Below are positions 11,458 to 22,444 of a stretch of 64,000 bases of DNA, piece after piece. A program made the position numbers and the translations under genes. The notes beneath the pieces are model-generated. The model saw only the letters and a list, made by a program, of their open reading frames with translations, made no database searches and was not told the DNA's origin. The DNA is from Lumbricus rubellus (Eukaryota; Annelida; Clitellata; Crassiclitellata; Lumbricidae): positions 39,529,262 to 39,593,261 of the forward strand of contig OX243818.1 of the NCBI GenBank assembly GCA_945859605.1, written 5' to 3'. Positions within the stretch are counted from its first letter, which is position 1. The number at the start of each line of letters is the position of its first letter.

Positions 11458-14400
11458 ATTGCTACGAAAAAGCCAATGAACGTTCTGCAATCATTAGAAA
11501 CAACCGACATTATCTCTTGGCAAATAGGCCTATTCATCCGAATGACGAATTAATCGATTCGATGTTGTCTCTCAGCTGCTTATCATTCGCTCAAAGTCAC
11601 TTCATTCAGAGACAGCCTTTAAACCGAGACAAGAACTCTGAACTTTTGCATATCATCAGATCCTGCGATGAAACTACATTCTACAATTTCGTAAAGTGTC
11701 TTCGACAGACGCAACAGATGACAGCGGCAAGGATCATGGAAAAAGGAGGAGGTCGGAAGTTCTAATTCCATCTATGAATCTGTAGTAACAATGGCATTAG
11801 AATAATTGTAAGCTATAAAGACTATTTTAAGACTATTCTGTGTATCTTAAAATCTATTGGTTTTTACCCGAGTGTTTGGTCGTCATTTTGAGGAAAATAA
11901 CATTTCCAATGAGCGCTGCATTGGATGCTGAAGTTAATATTTCTCAAGATGCATCTGGAGGTGTTAAGTGATTTCTGAATGTGGACGAATTGCTCCGACA
12001 CTGCTCGTCGCCTACCTTGGTTCGCAACCATAATTTCTCTTGAAAAATAACAGTTTCTTCCTATCTGCTGTTTACCCATCTTTCCAAACAAGAGGTTGTA
12101 AGCATTCACAACATATACATGTAGGATTACACTGTGTAGGCCTATTCTTTATCTCACTGCTCGTGTTTTTCTAACTGGTAGATTTCTATCACATTTTCGT
12201 TTGTATTGACATTCAATATTAGACATAATAGAGCAGATAGATGTCTTGGAGGGGAGTTTGGATATGTTAAATTATATATTGTGTAGTTTTGTCTAGTCCG
12301 TGCTTAAAGTTTTTATTCTTTACCAGGATAGACTTCTACATGTAGGCCTAGGTAACATTTGCAATTGATCTAGTCTGGTGATCCCGCTTTAATATAACAC
12401 AAAATGGGCGCATATAATATTATAATCAATGATGATATCTTCTATATTTAAAGAATAGGCATAGAGCCTACACATTTTCGTTACGACAATCTCGAGTTCT
12501 ATCTTTTGTTAAGCGATGGCAAATGCCCAATAATCATGCACTTAAAATAGTCAAATAGCTAGACCTGTAACAGGTAATTTAAGCTATTCTTCATTTTAGT
12601 TTTATGACTTGATTTACAATGAAACACTAGGTCGACGAAACTTTACTCGATTAGGCCCTATTTCTAATATCAGACTGCCTACTTTGATTGTAGTTGCAAT
12701 AAAAGTTAAAGTGCATGACCAAGGTGCAAAATCCACATTATCCAGGGAATCACTGCAGTTTCTTTTTCATCAAAGCATCGAAGATATTCGAAATAAAACC
12801 AAAAAGAGATCACGTCAAGCAGATAAAGTCATCAATCATCTGAATGAGGAAGGCATAGAAATCCTGAACTCTCAATTGTACAGACAGACTGTGGTCGTTT
12901 GGATATGGTGTCACTCACAGTCAGCACTTCAATATATTCAGAGGCTGTACGAATCGAATCAGCTGAGAGATGTATTATTTGATCTTACAATTTATGTTCG
13001 ACCACATTTGGATGATACTGGTAGGCCTACTTCTGAAAGCAACCAATCGAAATCGATCAACGTTGATAGCAATCAGTTCAAGAAAACTGTCGGCAAGTAA
13101 AGTATAGGCCAAACGCTTAAATGCATTTCAAACATATATTACGATTAAAGACTATCCCCGATGAACACAATAATATTATTGTCCTTAGCATATGAACATG
13201 CTCATCCAACAATTAATGTTGCTGCAATAATTTAGCATTGAAGCTATGTTTCAATCGCTCATCCAACTTCTAGTTTTACCAAAGTATAATATTTCTCAAG
13301 GGCTGTACTTATTGGGCTTTGATAAACGAGTACTTTATATAGGCGTTACCGATTTCAAGAGAAGTAGACAAGACAGGAACGAGGAATCTCGTGACCCTCA
13401 GCTGAAAAAGCAAAGAAACTGAAAGGCAGATAAACCAAAAATATCTAAAAATAGAAACCAATGCGCTTGATATAGAAGCCTGCAGTGTAGTGTACAAAAA
13501 AGGAAATTAATATTTTGGTTAAACATTGAAAGATCAATTTTGTGATTAAAATAACATACAGAGGAAATATAAATTTGAAGCCGGAGATAAATCGGAAATA
13601 ATTAGGTCTAACCCATCATGTGGAGGGGATGGAGATGGGATAGTATGCGCCTCAAACTGCCTCTGCTACCCAATTGCCCACCACGCCACCTACTCGTGGT
13701 CCCTCTATTGGAAGCAGAGTGCGTGGTGGACGACCGAATAATCGCCTGTATATGCGATGCTCCATGGGCGAAGAAGCCGAAGGACGGACGGTAAAAGATA
13801 CCGACGCTGGGAGATGGTGTCTCCAGAAAAAAACACAAAGAGGAAGGAAACGGGAACCCACCTCTCTACACTTTCCAAGAAAAACGTATCAATGGATCAA
13901 TTAAACTGAATGACATGGCACAACAGCGTGAAACGTGGAGACATTGGACGTTTGGACCTGCCGCTTGGCAGAGAACCTAAGAAAGAAAAGAACCCATTGT
14001 GATAAATAGGCCTAATCTTCAAACCTAATTAGAAGGTAGAGTAGACAATCATTATTAGTTAGTTACGGTATTCGTGTATTAATTAATTAATTAGCCTAAT
14101 ACTGTTTTTTTCATTTTTAGTCGTCCGTACGACTTCTGTAAAGTTAACCCAGAGAATTAACTTACGAAGAAACGAAGTTTATGGGGTGACAAAACTGCGA
14201 GATGAAATCTACATCCTCTGTAAATCGTTTCCAAATACCATCTTTGTATATGAGGATCGAAATCTGTTTAATCAAAGGAAGAAAATCAAAATAAGAGAAA
14301 TTAGATCTCCATCTGACATTGCTTCAAGCGAGATGGACAATTGTCTCTACGTATCAGACTCAGTGAAGAAATGCGTCTGGAAAGTGACCAGTAAGACGGA

Positions 14401-15010
14401 TGATCAAGACGAGATCACCAAATGGGTGACCACTGATCATCATCAGTTCAGTATGTCAGTGTCCAGTGATGGTCAGTTGTTGGTTGTCGCTGAGTCATCA
14501 TCCATTCTGACGATATACGAACCGGACGCAGAACTTGTTCGTTCCATTCAGTTACGAAAGAACTTCCACGACCCGATTCATGTAGTCGCAACCTCCAACG
14601 GTAATTTTGTCATCCTATACAGATGGATGAAAGAAAAGAAGGGAGGGAATTATAGGTCGAATTGGGGAGATTGGGAATTGAAGTGGGGCATATGCGAATT
14701 GACGACAGATGGACAGACGGTCGTCCGTCGTTTTATTCCTTCGCAAGAAACACACAAGCTGAACGATCCTCGTTATCTCACGATCGGTTCAGACGACCAA
14801 GTGTTTGTGGCTGACTATGGAAACGGAAGAGTGATTCTGTTGGATTTTGATCTGAAATGGAGTGGAATAATTTGTCCAACAAAAGTAGAAGAAGAAGGTG
14901 TAGAGATGACGCACATTCCTCTTGGGAGAATGTATTACGACGACGAAAGCAAACAACTAATTGTTGGAGAATATTTGGAAGAGGGAACGAACGTTTACAC
15001 TTTAGCCTAA
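11458..15010 (+). CDS. Gene B: CARD + TRADD-N-like + beta-propeller protein (5' exons not found)
   Basis: Three exons are inferred: 11458-11751 (CARD), 12694-13092 (TRADD-N-like) and 14121-15010 (propeller). They join in phase 1 throughout, as in gene A. The CARD exon has RSCDETTFYNFVKCLRQ where gene A has SFDETKFAHFVECLRK. The TRADD-N-like exon has EEGIEILNSQLYRQTVVVWI. The propeller ends with the NHL-like blade VFVADYGNGRVILLD. The second exon ends at a GC donor (G/GCAAGT) instead of GT. The CARD exon is 6 bp longer than that of gene A because of an in-frame AGGCCT insertion (11525-11532 region). No F-box-like exon or start codon was found upstream, where a Helitron sits, so the gene may be truncated or use a distant exon. 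A 374-bp insertion interrupts the last intron. Confidence 0.7.
13617..13990. mobile_element. 374-bp insertion with 7-bp target duplication in gene B intron
   Basis: The insertion is absent from the paralogous intron of B' (around 21010). It is flanked by AACCCAT at 13610-13616 and 13991-13997. The right part, read on +, encodes a short tail of the kind seen at the C-terminus of non-LTR retrotransposon reverse transcriptases (QQRETWRHW), so it may be a 5'-truncated LINE. The class is uncertain. Confidence 0.5.
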
Positions 15011-15409
15011 AATAAACTCACTTTTCATTCCGCAGATTGTGACAATCCAAATAAATACTAATTAGGCTAATAAACATTTTGCCAGTTTTTCCTTTAATAT
15101 CGAATTGGTCATTTTTACCCTTGATTATTGTCAGAACGTTTCCAAAGCATCTGTACTGGCGAAAAATCCGAAACTTGTGAGACGTAGACAGCGTTTTGTG
15201 GACAAGAAAGATGACTCTACTATACGACGCATTAATTAATAATTGTTTTCTTAAGCGGTCAATGAATGATTTTCGTATAAGTAATTGAAACGATTTTATT
15301 GGTTTATATGACATAGTTATTATCTAAAATAAATGTTGTGAAATGGACTTGAAGTCGCCTAGCAATCATTCTTTTATCATTGTTATTTTTTACCTAAGAT
15401 ATCTTTAAT

Positions 15410-15490
15410 CTCAGGCGACTTGAGGTGGATTCGAACCTGCAACCATTCGGCTGCAAGGCGACGGAAATACCCACTCCACCACCGCGCCCC
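15410..15490 (-). mobile_element. tRNA-derived SINE head fragment
   Basis: The reverse complement carries an RNA polymerase III B-box-like GGTTCGAATCC and an A-box-like TGGTGGAGTGGG at tRNA spacing. It is closely similar to the SINE heads at 23771 and 49908. Only the tRNA-like head is present. Confidence 0.55.
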
Positions 15491-15568
15491 ACAGTGTCAG
15501 GTGGACAACTATAACATTAGCTACAGTCACACATGATGTAACCTAACTATGACAACAATAATATTAAA

Positions 15569-15645
15569 ATGCATGACATCACGTGTATAGGCTATTATTG
15601 TCCGACGTCACTGCACAAAAACCACAAATGGTGTAACGACGCCAT
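15569..15645 (+). promoter_or_regulatory. Conserved upstream block of gene C with CRE-like site
   Basis: ATGCATGACATCACGTG is followed after about 15 nt by GTCCGACGTCA and then CGACGCCATT. The same order occurs upstream of genes D, E and F. GACGTCA is the core of CREB/ATF sites. Conservation among paralogues could also reflect recent duplication. Confidence 0.5.
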
Positions 15646-15757
15646 TAAATAAATAATAACTTTCATTAAATTTTATTCCAACTATTTTATTACGGTTAAC
15701 GTTTATTAAGTCTTAAATATTCGCTTCATTATGAGAACAAACGCAAGCTAGACTAAA

Positions 15758-18400
15758 ATGTCGAAGAGAACGTCAGACAAGTCTAACAACAAAGATGAAG
15801 GATCAGATTGTAAGTTAATTCATCGAAATATTTATTCAATTGTGTGCTACGCTTCGTAATAATAATTATTATTATTATCAGTGTCTGTCGTTTAATCGTT
15901 AATCCATAATTGCTATCATGTACATATTTTGTTAACTGTAGGCCTATGACCTCCGTAATTATGTATGCGTATGTATGCATGCATGTATGTACAAGGGCAG
16001 ATCCATGGGGGGATCGCGCCATGCCCCCTCATCAGAAATGTCCATGGGACGCGGCCCCAACCACCATCAGGTTTCAATAAATGTTCGATCAATGGAGTGG
16101 GCAAAGGAGAAAGTAGCATGACTAAGAAGACAGAATCTGTTGATCATTGTAGCGTTAGCTTGGAAAATATTTCAAACCGATAATTGCATCTATGAATACA
16201 TAATAGTTGTATTAATTTTGTTTATTTTGTAGCTGATTTGCGACAAGAAGACAATGCTAAACGTGCAAAACTCACTTTATCGAATGACAAATCGGTGAGC
16301 TATTTAGTGCTAAATACAAGAAACTGGCTTATTTTGTTCGGAACAGTTGTGTCCATTGTTTGGTCTTGTAGCCTGGTATGTTATTATAGGACTGAAAGTT
16401 GTGATGGTGTCTAATATAATTTGGATTGACTTATTGTCGTTTGAATCCATGTTACAAAGTTAGCGTTGTTAGAAGAATCTCCTGCTTTTCTGCCTGTAGG
16501 TTCATGATCTGCCATTCGAGCTCCTTGAGCGTCTCCTGGTTAAAGCCGTAGTTATGGAAGTGAAGGGCATGAAGCTGGTCAAGAGAGTCTGGAAGGAAAA
16601 AGCTGATCTCGCGATAGACCGACTTCGAGCTGTCTGCACGCAATGGGACAGAATCCTTCAGAACGACTTGCTGAGAAGTGAAATTCACAACATTCTGGAC
16701 CTCACCGGTCAGTTCATGAAGCAAACAAGCTCTGTTCATTGTGTTGGATATAAATCTTATCAGAGATGAAATGTAAGAACACCAAAGACTTGAGAATCGA
16801 TTAATTATTGTTACTCTCACATTCTCCAATCACAGTTCAACATGCTGATCACGAGGTCATGTCATACCCTTTCTCTGTGCTAGCACTGTACAAGGTACAT
16901 GGAAATAACTGTCTACGAGAGCAATTATAGAAACATGCATGAACAATAATATTAGCCTATGTCATGATAAGTTTGAAACGCACCATGTACTGAAATTTCT
17001 ACAAGTGCTTGCCCAAGATGGATCGCGCCGTTTTGCCTGTTACGTAGACATAATAAGTCCCATGCTCGACAAGACGCCATAGACTACGATAACGCCAGCG
17101 ATGAGTTCCAATCTTTGGATTTTAACACCAAGAACAAGCGAAAATCTAACCTAATTTGAAGAAAGGGGGCCAAGCTAGACCCTCGGTTGATGTGGGTTTT
17201 TCATAGGTAATAGTGTTTTCTATGTTCCAATTTTGTAATATCATATCAGGGAAACGTTTTAAAAAAACAATGTATGCAACTGAAATCCTTGTATGATGAA
17301 TTTGAAAATAAATTATTAGTAATATTAATTTATTCGATGCGGGTTAAGTGGTTTGTTGCAGGCCACTTTTAGCATGTTTATCTGATGTTCATGTGTTTTG
17401 ATTGCTCTATGTTGCTTTATACATAGCCTATCTTCAATTTGCTTAATTTTCATTGAAATAATAAAATAAATTTTCAGCTCAAGAGACGTACCGAGTGAAC
17501 ATCTTGCAGCTATCTCCCACTAAGACAAGTGTCATCGCAGCAACGGCTTTGAGAGATGAAATATTCATGCTCTGCAAATATATTGTACAAAGTAGCATCG
17601 TTGTCTACGACCGTCACGATACGGAGGATGGCAAAGACGTCATTCCCTTGCCGGGAATGAATCCAAAGGACATAGCAGGTTGCAGCGTTTCAAACTGTGT
17701 GTATGTACTCAACTCAGAAGCGAATTGCCATTCAGTATCACGCATTACGAAGGTTGCTGAACATCAGTTTCAAATAACACCATTGATATGCAATTTGTTT
17801 AAGCCAGTCTCCTACTTGTCCGTATCCTCCAGTGGTAACCTGGTTATCCTTTCAAGAGACATCATTACAAATGACATAATATCAGGGCAGAAAAATATCA
17901 ATCCTTGTGTGGTGAAGATATATGATCCGAGTGGTTCCCTGCTGCACGAAATAACATCGATCTCAGACATTATCAGCATCAGATTTGTCTTAGAAGTCAT
18001 TCCGAAGTCCAATGGAAATCTTCTGTTGACTTCTTTATACAAAACAGAATTACTGTTAACGGAGATCGATATGAACGGTAGAATCTTGCGTCAATACCAG
18101 TCAGCACTTTCGGCATCGGTTACTACATGCGTGGTTGATATTCATGGCCGAATTTTGATATGCGATCAACGCAGTAGAATGGAGCTTTTAGATTCTGAAC
18201 TAAATCCTCTGGATTTCTGGGATAAGAATCAGCACGATGGAAAGTTCGATAACTCTTCTAGATTGCAGTACAATTGCGCGAGGAAAGAGTTAGTGCGTGT
18301 GTGTGATCTACTGAGTTGTAATAGTAGACCTACCAAAGTTTTAAGTATCTTCCGTTTCAAAGAGATATATGTGTCATTTTCTTTTATTAGATTAAATTGA
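15758..18400 (+). CDS. Gene C: F-box-like + beta-propeller protein (type 2)
   Basis: Four exons are inferred: 15758-15809, 16233-16294, 16500-16707 and 17478-18400, totalling 1245 nt (414 residues). The protein starts MSKRTSDKSNNKDEGSD. A charged linker exon (RQEDNAKRAKL) and a 69-residue F-box-like exon follow (HDLPFELLERLL, later RAVCTQWDRIL). The rest is a single-exon beta-propeller of about 305 residues. F-box plus propeller is the layout of substrate receptors of SCF ubiquitin ligases; I infer that role only by analogy. The linker is lysine/arginine-rich and could be a nuclear targeting segment. The protein ends eight residues later than its paralogues because a TA-flanked transposon inserted in the ancestral stop codon (18370-19059). 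An upstream block with a CRE-like site is shared with D, E and F. Confidence 0.78.
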
Positions 18401-19059
18401 CTTTTGGAATTGGATGAAATTTTTTTCTTTCAAACCGATAATTTCTTTATCTTATTTTAATCAGCAATGTAGGCCTATGTCATTAAAAAATATGGGTGGT
18501 GTTGTGCACTAATATTCTAGTTTAATATTTTTTTTGCACAATTTGTGACAGCACCAAAGCAGCAATGTCCACTCCGTTACCCAAATTTCGTATCCATAAA
18601 TTTTATTGGAAAACTAAAGCAACATCAAATAACTGCATGTTAATCTTAACTCCATTATATCACTTGTCTAGAATTTCAGTAAACTTGTATTATCAAAGCA
18701 GTAAGTATTATTTCATTCAATGACAAACTTATTAAATGAAAGGCCTTTCAATTTTGTATATGAGGAACATTTTAAGTTTTGGGAAAACTATCATTTGTGG
18801 TCACAATTTTTTAATGATATTGTGGCGAAAGTGTGAAGAGGACAGTAACGGAGTGGACATTTTGGACAATAAAATGCAACAAATAAAATAAAAGTTGAGG
18901 AATAGGCCTCTATTTCTTAAATAGCCGTGAAAACAATAATCTTCTCGATATTAAATTCATAGAAACATCTGCATTTAAAGTAAATTTTGGCGAATGTGAT
19001 TTTTAAAATCGCTGTGACAGTAAAAATGTCAAATTAATCTAATAGCAGAAAATGACACA
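18370..19059. mobile_element. TA-flanked element with TGTGTCATTTTCT ends, inserted at the stop of gene C
   Basis: The inverted ends are TGTGTCATTTTCTTTTATTA and its near-complement (about 33 bp). TA lies at 18368-18369 and 19060-19061. Outside the element the sequence resumes as in genes D and F (TAGAACACT). A nested inverted pair, ATGTCCACTCCGTTAC (about 18564) and its complement (about 18845), suggests an inner MITE. The length is 690 bp and no transposase is seen. TA duplication fits the Tc1/mariner group. Confidence 0.7.
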
Positions 19060-19061
19060 TA

Positions 19062-20511
19062 GAACACTCCAAATGATTGACGCACCGCAATCTGTTTCTT
19101 GTCCTTGTTTCGATTATTTTCTCGTGTACTCTAATGGTCGTTTCTTATTAAAATGTCTGAAGTGCTAACTAACGTTTGGAAACCTTTTTTCCTATTTGAT
19201 GTCTACGTGTAACGCTTTACATTGCTCGAATAACTAAAAACAACTTCAATCGTCTTTCTGTGTGCATTCTTATAATTACTACGAAATGATAGTTGCGTTT
19301 GCTAGCATTATTTTGGCATCTAGGGACAGTTAGGCTAGCCGACCCTGAGCGAGGGCGCCGTAACAAAACGGCGCCGACAGAACGGCGCAATTCAAAGTAC
19401 CACGACAAAACGGCGCCAACGATACGGCGCAGTACAAAGACTACGATACCCGTTTAGTAGTGTGGTTCCATCGACAATGACAAATTTTGAAGTTGTTCCT
19501 TCTTTATTCTCCAACCCACCATTTGGTGATACGACTTATAGAGACTCTTTATCGAAAATATTTTCAGATTCCAAACATATTTAAGACTGGCGCGAACCAC
19601 TTGAAGCTTAGATGATTGCGTATATTCCGGCAATTTCTTACTAATGAATAATGAACTACTTTGCTACCGGTACTTACTTTTAGCACAAAATTTGTTTTGG
19701 TCTGTAAATCAATCAGTAAATTAATCATTCAATCAGAATACATATGTCACCCCTTCAAAATGCCTACTCAGAGGTGCTCCCGGCCGAGATCAAGCGAAAA
19801 ACAGTATTCGACCGTTTTAAAGCTGAAAACAGTTTGAGAGATGACGTGTCGAATAGTCAAGTTCCAGGTGGTTGGATCAAACACAGAGAAGAAATGGCTC
19901 TGCATTGTCATGTATACCATGAGTGAAAGTAACCAATGTGACCATGGACAGCAGAGCGCAGTGCGAGGCGGCCTATGCAAATGGAAAGTGGGAGGCAGAG
20001 CGCACTCCAATAAGACGCTGCTAAACCTGATAAGCATCGCCACGCAAAAGATGCAGTCCTGAATGAAATGCGCTGCGGGAATGGAAAGGCTAAACAGTAC
20101 AGTAACAAGTCGAGCTGCTACTGCAAGTTGCTTATTATTATTGTTGGTAGTGACGCCAAATGTTTAAGTCTTCCGAATGTGGCGTGTGCTCATTGTAGGA
20201 AAAAGAATTAGGCTGAGAGCTCCTAAATTTAGCAATGATGCTACCGCAACAATTCTGAAATCATGTTAGAGAAGGTCATACAAGTTTTCCAATGTGGAGC
20301 AATCAAGTCACTTTAAAGATTTCCGACCCATTATATATCAGGCCTCTTTTTCCATATCCACAGAATATGAGCAGATGACGACCAGGTCCCATAGAAGGAC
20401 GAAGTCACTGAATTTGCGGTGATGATTACTAATGAACTTCTTGAGCTATTTTCTCGGTGACATTCCACCACATGGAATATGTTTCCGCTTTGCGTCGGGC
20501 GTTTAAAACGT
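19062..20511. other. Conserved 3' flank of gene C, then unassigned sequence
   Basis: The first 300 bases align by eye with the 3' flanks of D, E and F (for example a GGCATxTAGGGACAGTT word). An array of ACGGCGCC words lies at about 19345-19435. Open frames at 19744-20108 overlap on both strands and match nothing I recognise. Confidence 0.45.
19345..19435. repeat. Degenerate repeat of ACGGCGCC words
   Basis: Five imperfect units of about 15-18 bp share CAAAACGGCGCC. No gene. Confidence 0.65.
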
Positions 20512-21283
20512 TCAAGAAAACAGTCGGCAAGTAGGCCTACATAGGATGTAGGCCTATAGGCCTAAATAAACGCTTATAGCAACAATTCTGAACCTATAAA
20601 ATGATAATGCCAATTGCCTATCCAACCACTAATGTTGCTTCAATAATTTTGCATTAAAACTATGACATTGTATTATGACTTATTGGAATTAATTTTGGAT
20701 AAATGTGTACTTTACATGTTCCTTACCAATTTCAAGAGAAGTAGACAAGACAGGAACGAGGAATTAGGCCTACATGAGCCTCAGCAAAGAAACTGACATG
20801 CAGCTGCAGATAAACCAAAAATATTTGAAAAATAGAAACAAATGCGCTCGATATCTATAGACGTGTGCAGTAGCCTACACTGTAGTCTACAAAACAGGAA
20901 ATTAATATTTTGGTTAAACATTGAAATATCAATTGTATGATTAAAATGACATAGGCCTACAGAGGAAAAACAAATTTTAAGTCGAAAATAAATTGGAAAT
21001 AATTAGGCCTAACCTATTTGATAAATAGGCCTAATCATCAAACCTAGTTAAACGGTAGACGACATAGACAATCATTATTTGTTTATTATTAAATTTTATG
21101 TATTAATGAATTAAAATTAATTGTTTCTCATTTTCAGTCGTTCGTACGACTTCTGTAAACTTCACCCAGAGAATTAACTTAGGAAGAAACGAGGTTTATG
21201 GAGTGACTAAACTGCGAAATGAAATCTACATCCTCTGTCGGTCGTTTCCAAATTCCATTTGTGTCCACGAGGATCGACATCTG

Positions 21284-21760
21284 GGTGTCACGACAACTCG
21301 TTCACCGACAACTCGTCCAACGACAACTCGTCCACGGACAACTGGTTCACCGACAACTGGTTCACCGAAATAGAAGCCGGATTATTGAGAAAACGCTTGG
21401 GAAATAGAAGCTGGATGAAGGTTCTTTATTTACGAAATAGGAGCTGGATTTATGAGAAAAAAGTCTTATGGTTTTCTTTCTTAAATGGAAGCTGAATTGA
21501 TGACTTTCATCATGTGTCTCAACATGCCTCCAGCTTCTATTTCAGATAGAAAAAAACTTCATCCATATTCCATTTCTTAAGCGGTTTTTTTATAAATCCA
21601 GCTTCTATTTCACCTGTAAAAACCTTAATCCAGCTTCTATTTTTCAAGCGTTTTCTCAATAATCCGGCTTCTATTTCAGTGGACGAGTTGTCGGTGGACG
21701 AGTTGTCCGTGAACCAGTTGTCGTTGAACCAGTTGTCTGTGAACCAGTTGTCGTGGAACC
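21284..21760. mobile_element. Foldback element 1
   Basis: The 477-bp element is made of long imperfect inverted arms. Each outer end is an array of 14-16-bp units of the form ACAACTCGTCCACCG, followed by alternating GAAATAGAAGCTGG words. Near-identical 9-bp flanks (CGACATCTG at 21275-21283 and CGAAATCTG at 21761-21769) look like a target duplication. It interrupts the propeller exon of B'. A second member of nearly equal length is at 43952-44426. Confidence 0.75.
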
Positions 21761-22444
21761 CGAAATCTGTTTATTCAAAGGAAGAAAATAAAAATCAGAG
21801 AAATTAGATCTCCATCCGACAGTGCTTCAAGTGAGATGGACAATTGTCTCTACGTATCAGACTCAGTGAAGAAATGCGTCTGGAAAGTGACCAGTAAGAC
21901 GGATGATCAAAACGAGGTCACCAAATGGCTGACCACTGATCATCATCAATTCAGGATGTCAGTGTCCAATGTTGGTTATTTGCTGGTTGTTATTGAATCA
22001 TCGTCAATTCTGATTATATACGGATCTGACGCGCAACTTCTTCGTTCCATTCAGTTACCGAGTGACATCTATGACCCGATTCATGTAGTCGCAACCTCCA
22101 ACGGTAATTTTGTCATCCTATACAGATGGATGAAAGAGAAGAAAGAAGGGAATTATAGGTCGAATTGGGGAGAGTGGGAATTGAAGTGGGGCATATGCGA
22201 ATTGACGACAGATGGACAGACGGTCGTCCGTCGTTTTATTCCTTCGCAAGAAACACACAAGCTGAACGATCCTCGTTATCTCACGATCGGTTCAGACGAC
22301 CAAGTGTTTGTGGCTGACTATGGAAACGGAAGAGTGATTCTGTTGGATTTTGATCTTAATTAAGTGGAGTGGAATCATATGTCCAACAAAAGATGAATTA
22401 TTTTGTAGAGATGATGCACAGTCATTGTATTAATAATTGTATTA

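Noticed and set aside
16452..16829. Minus-strand open frames over the F-box-like exons (also near 46377, 53152 and 59870)
   Set aside because: Antisense shadows of the F-box-like exons, which have matching splice sites and conserved phase on the plus strand.
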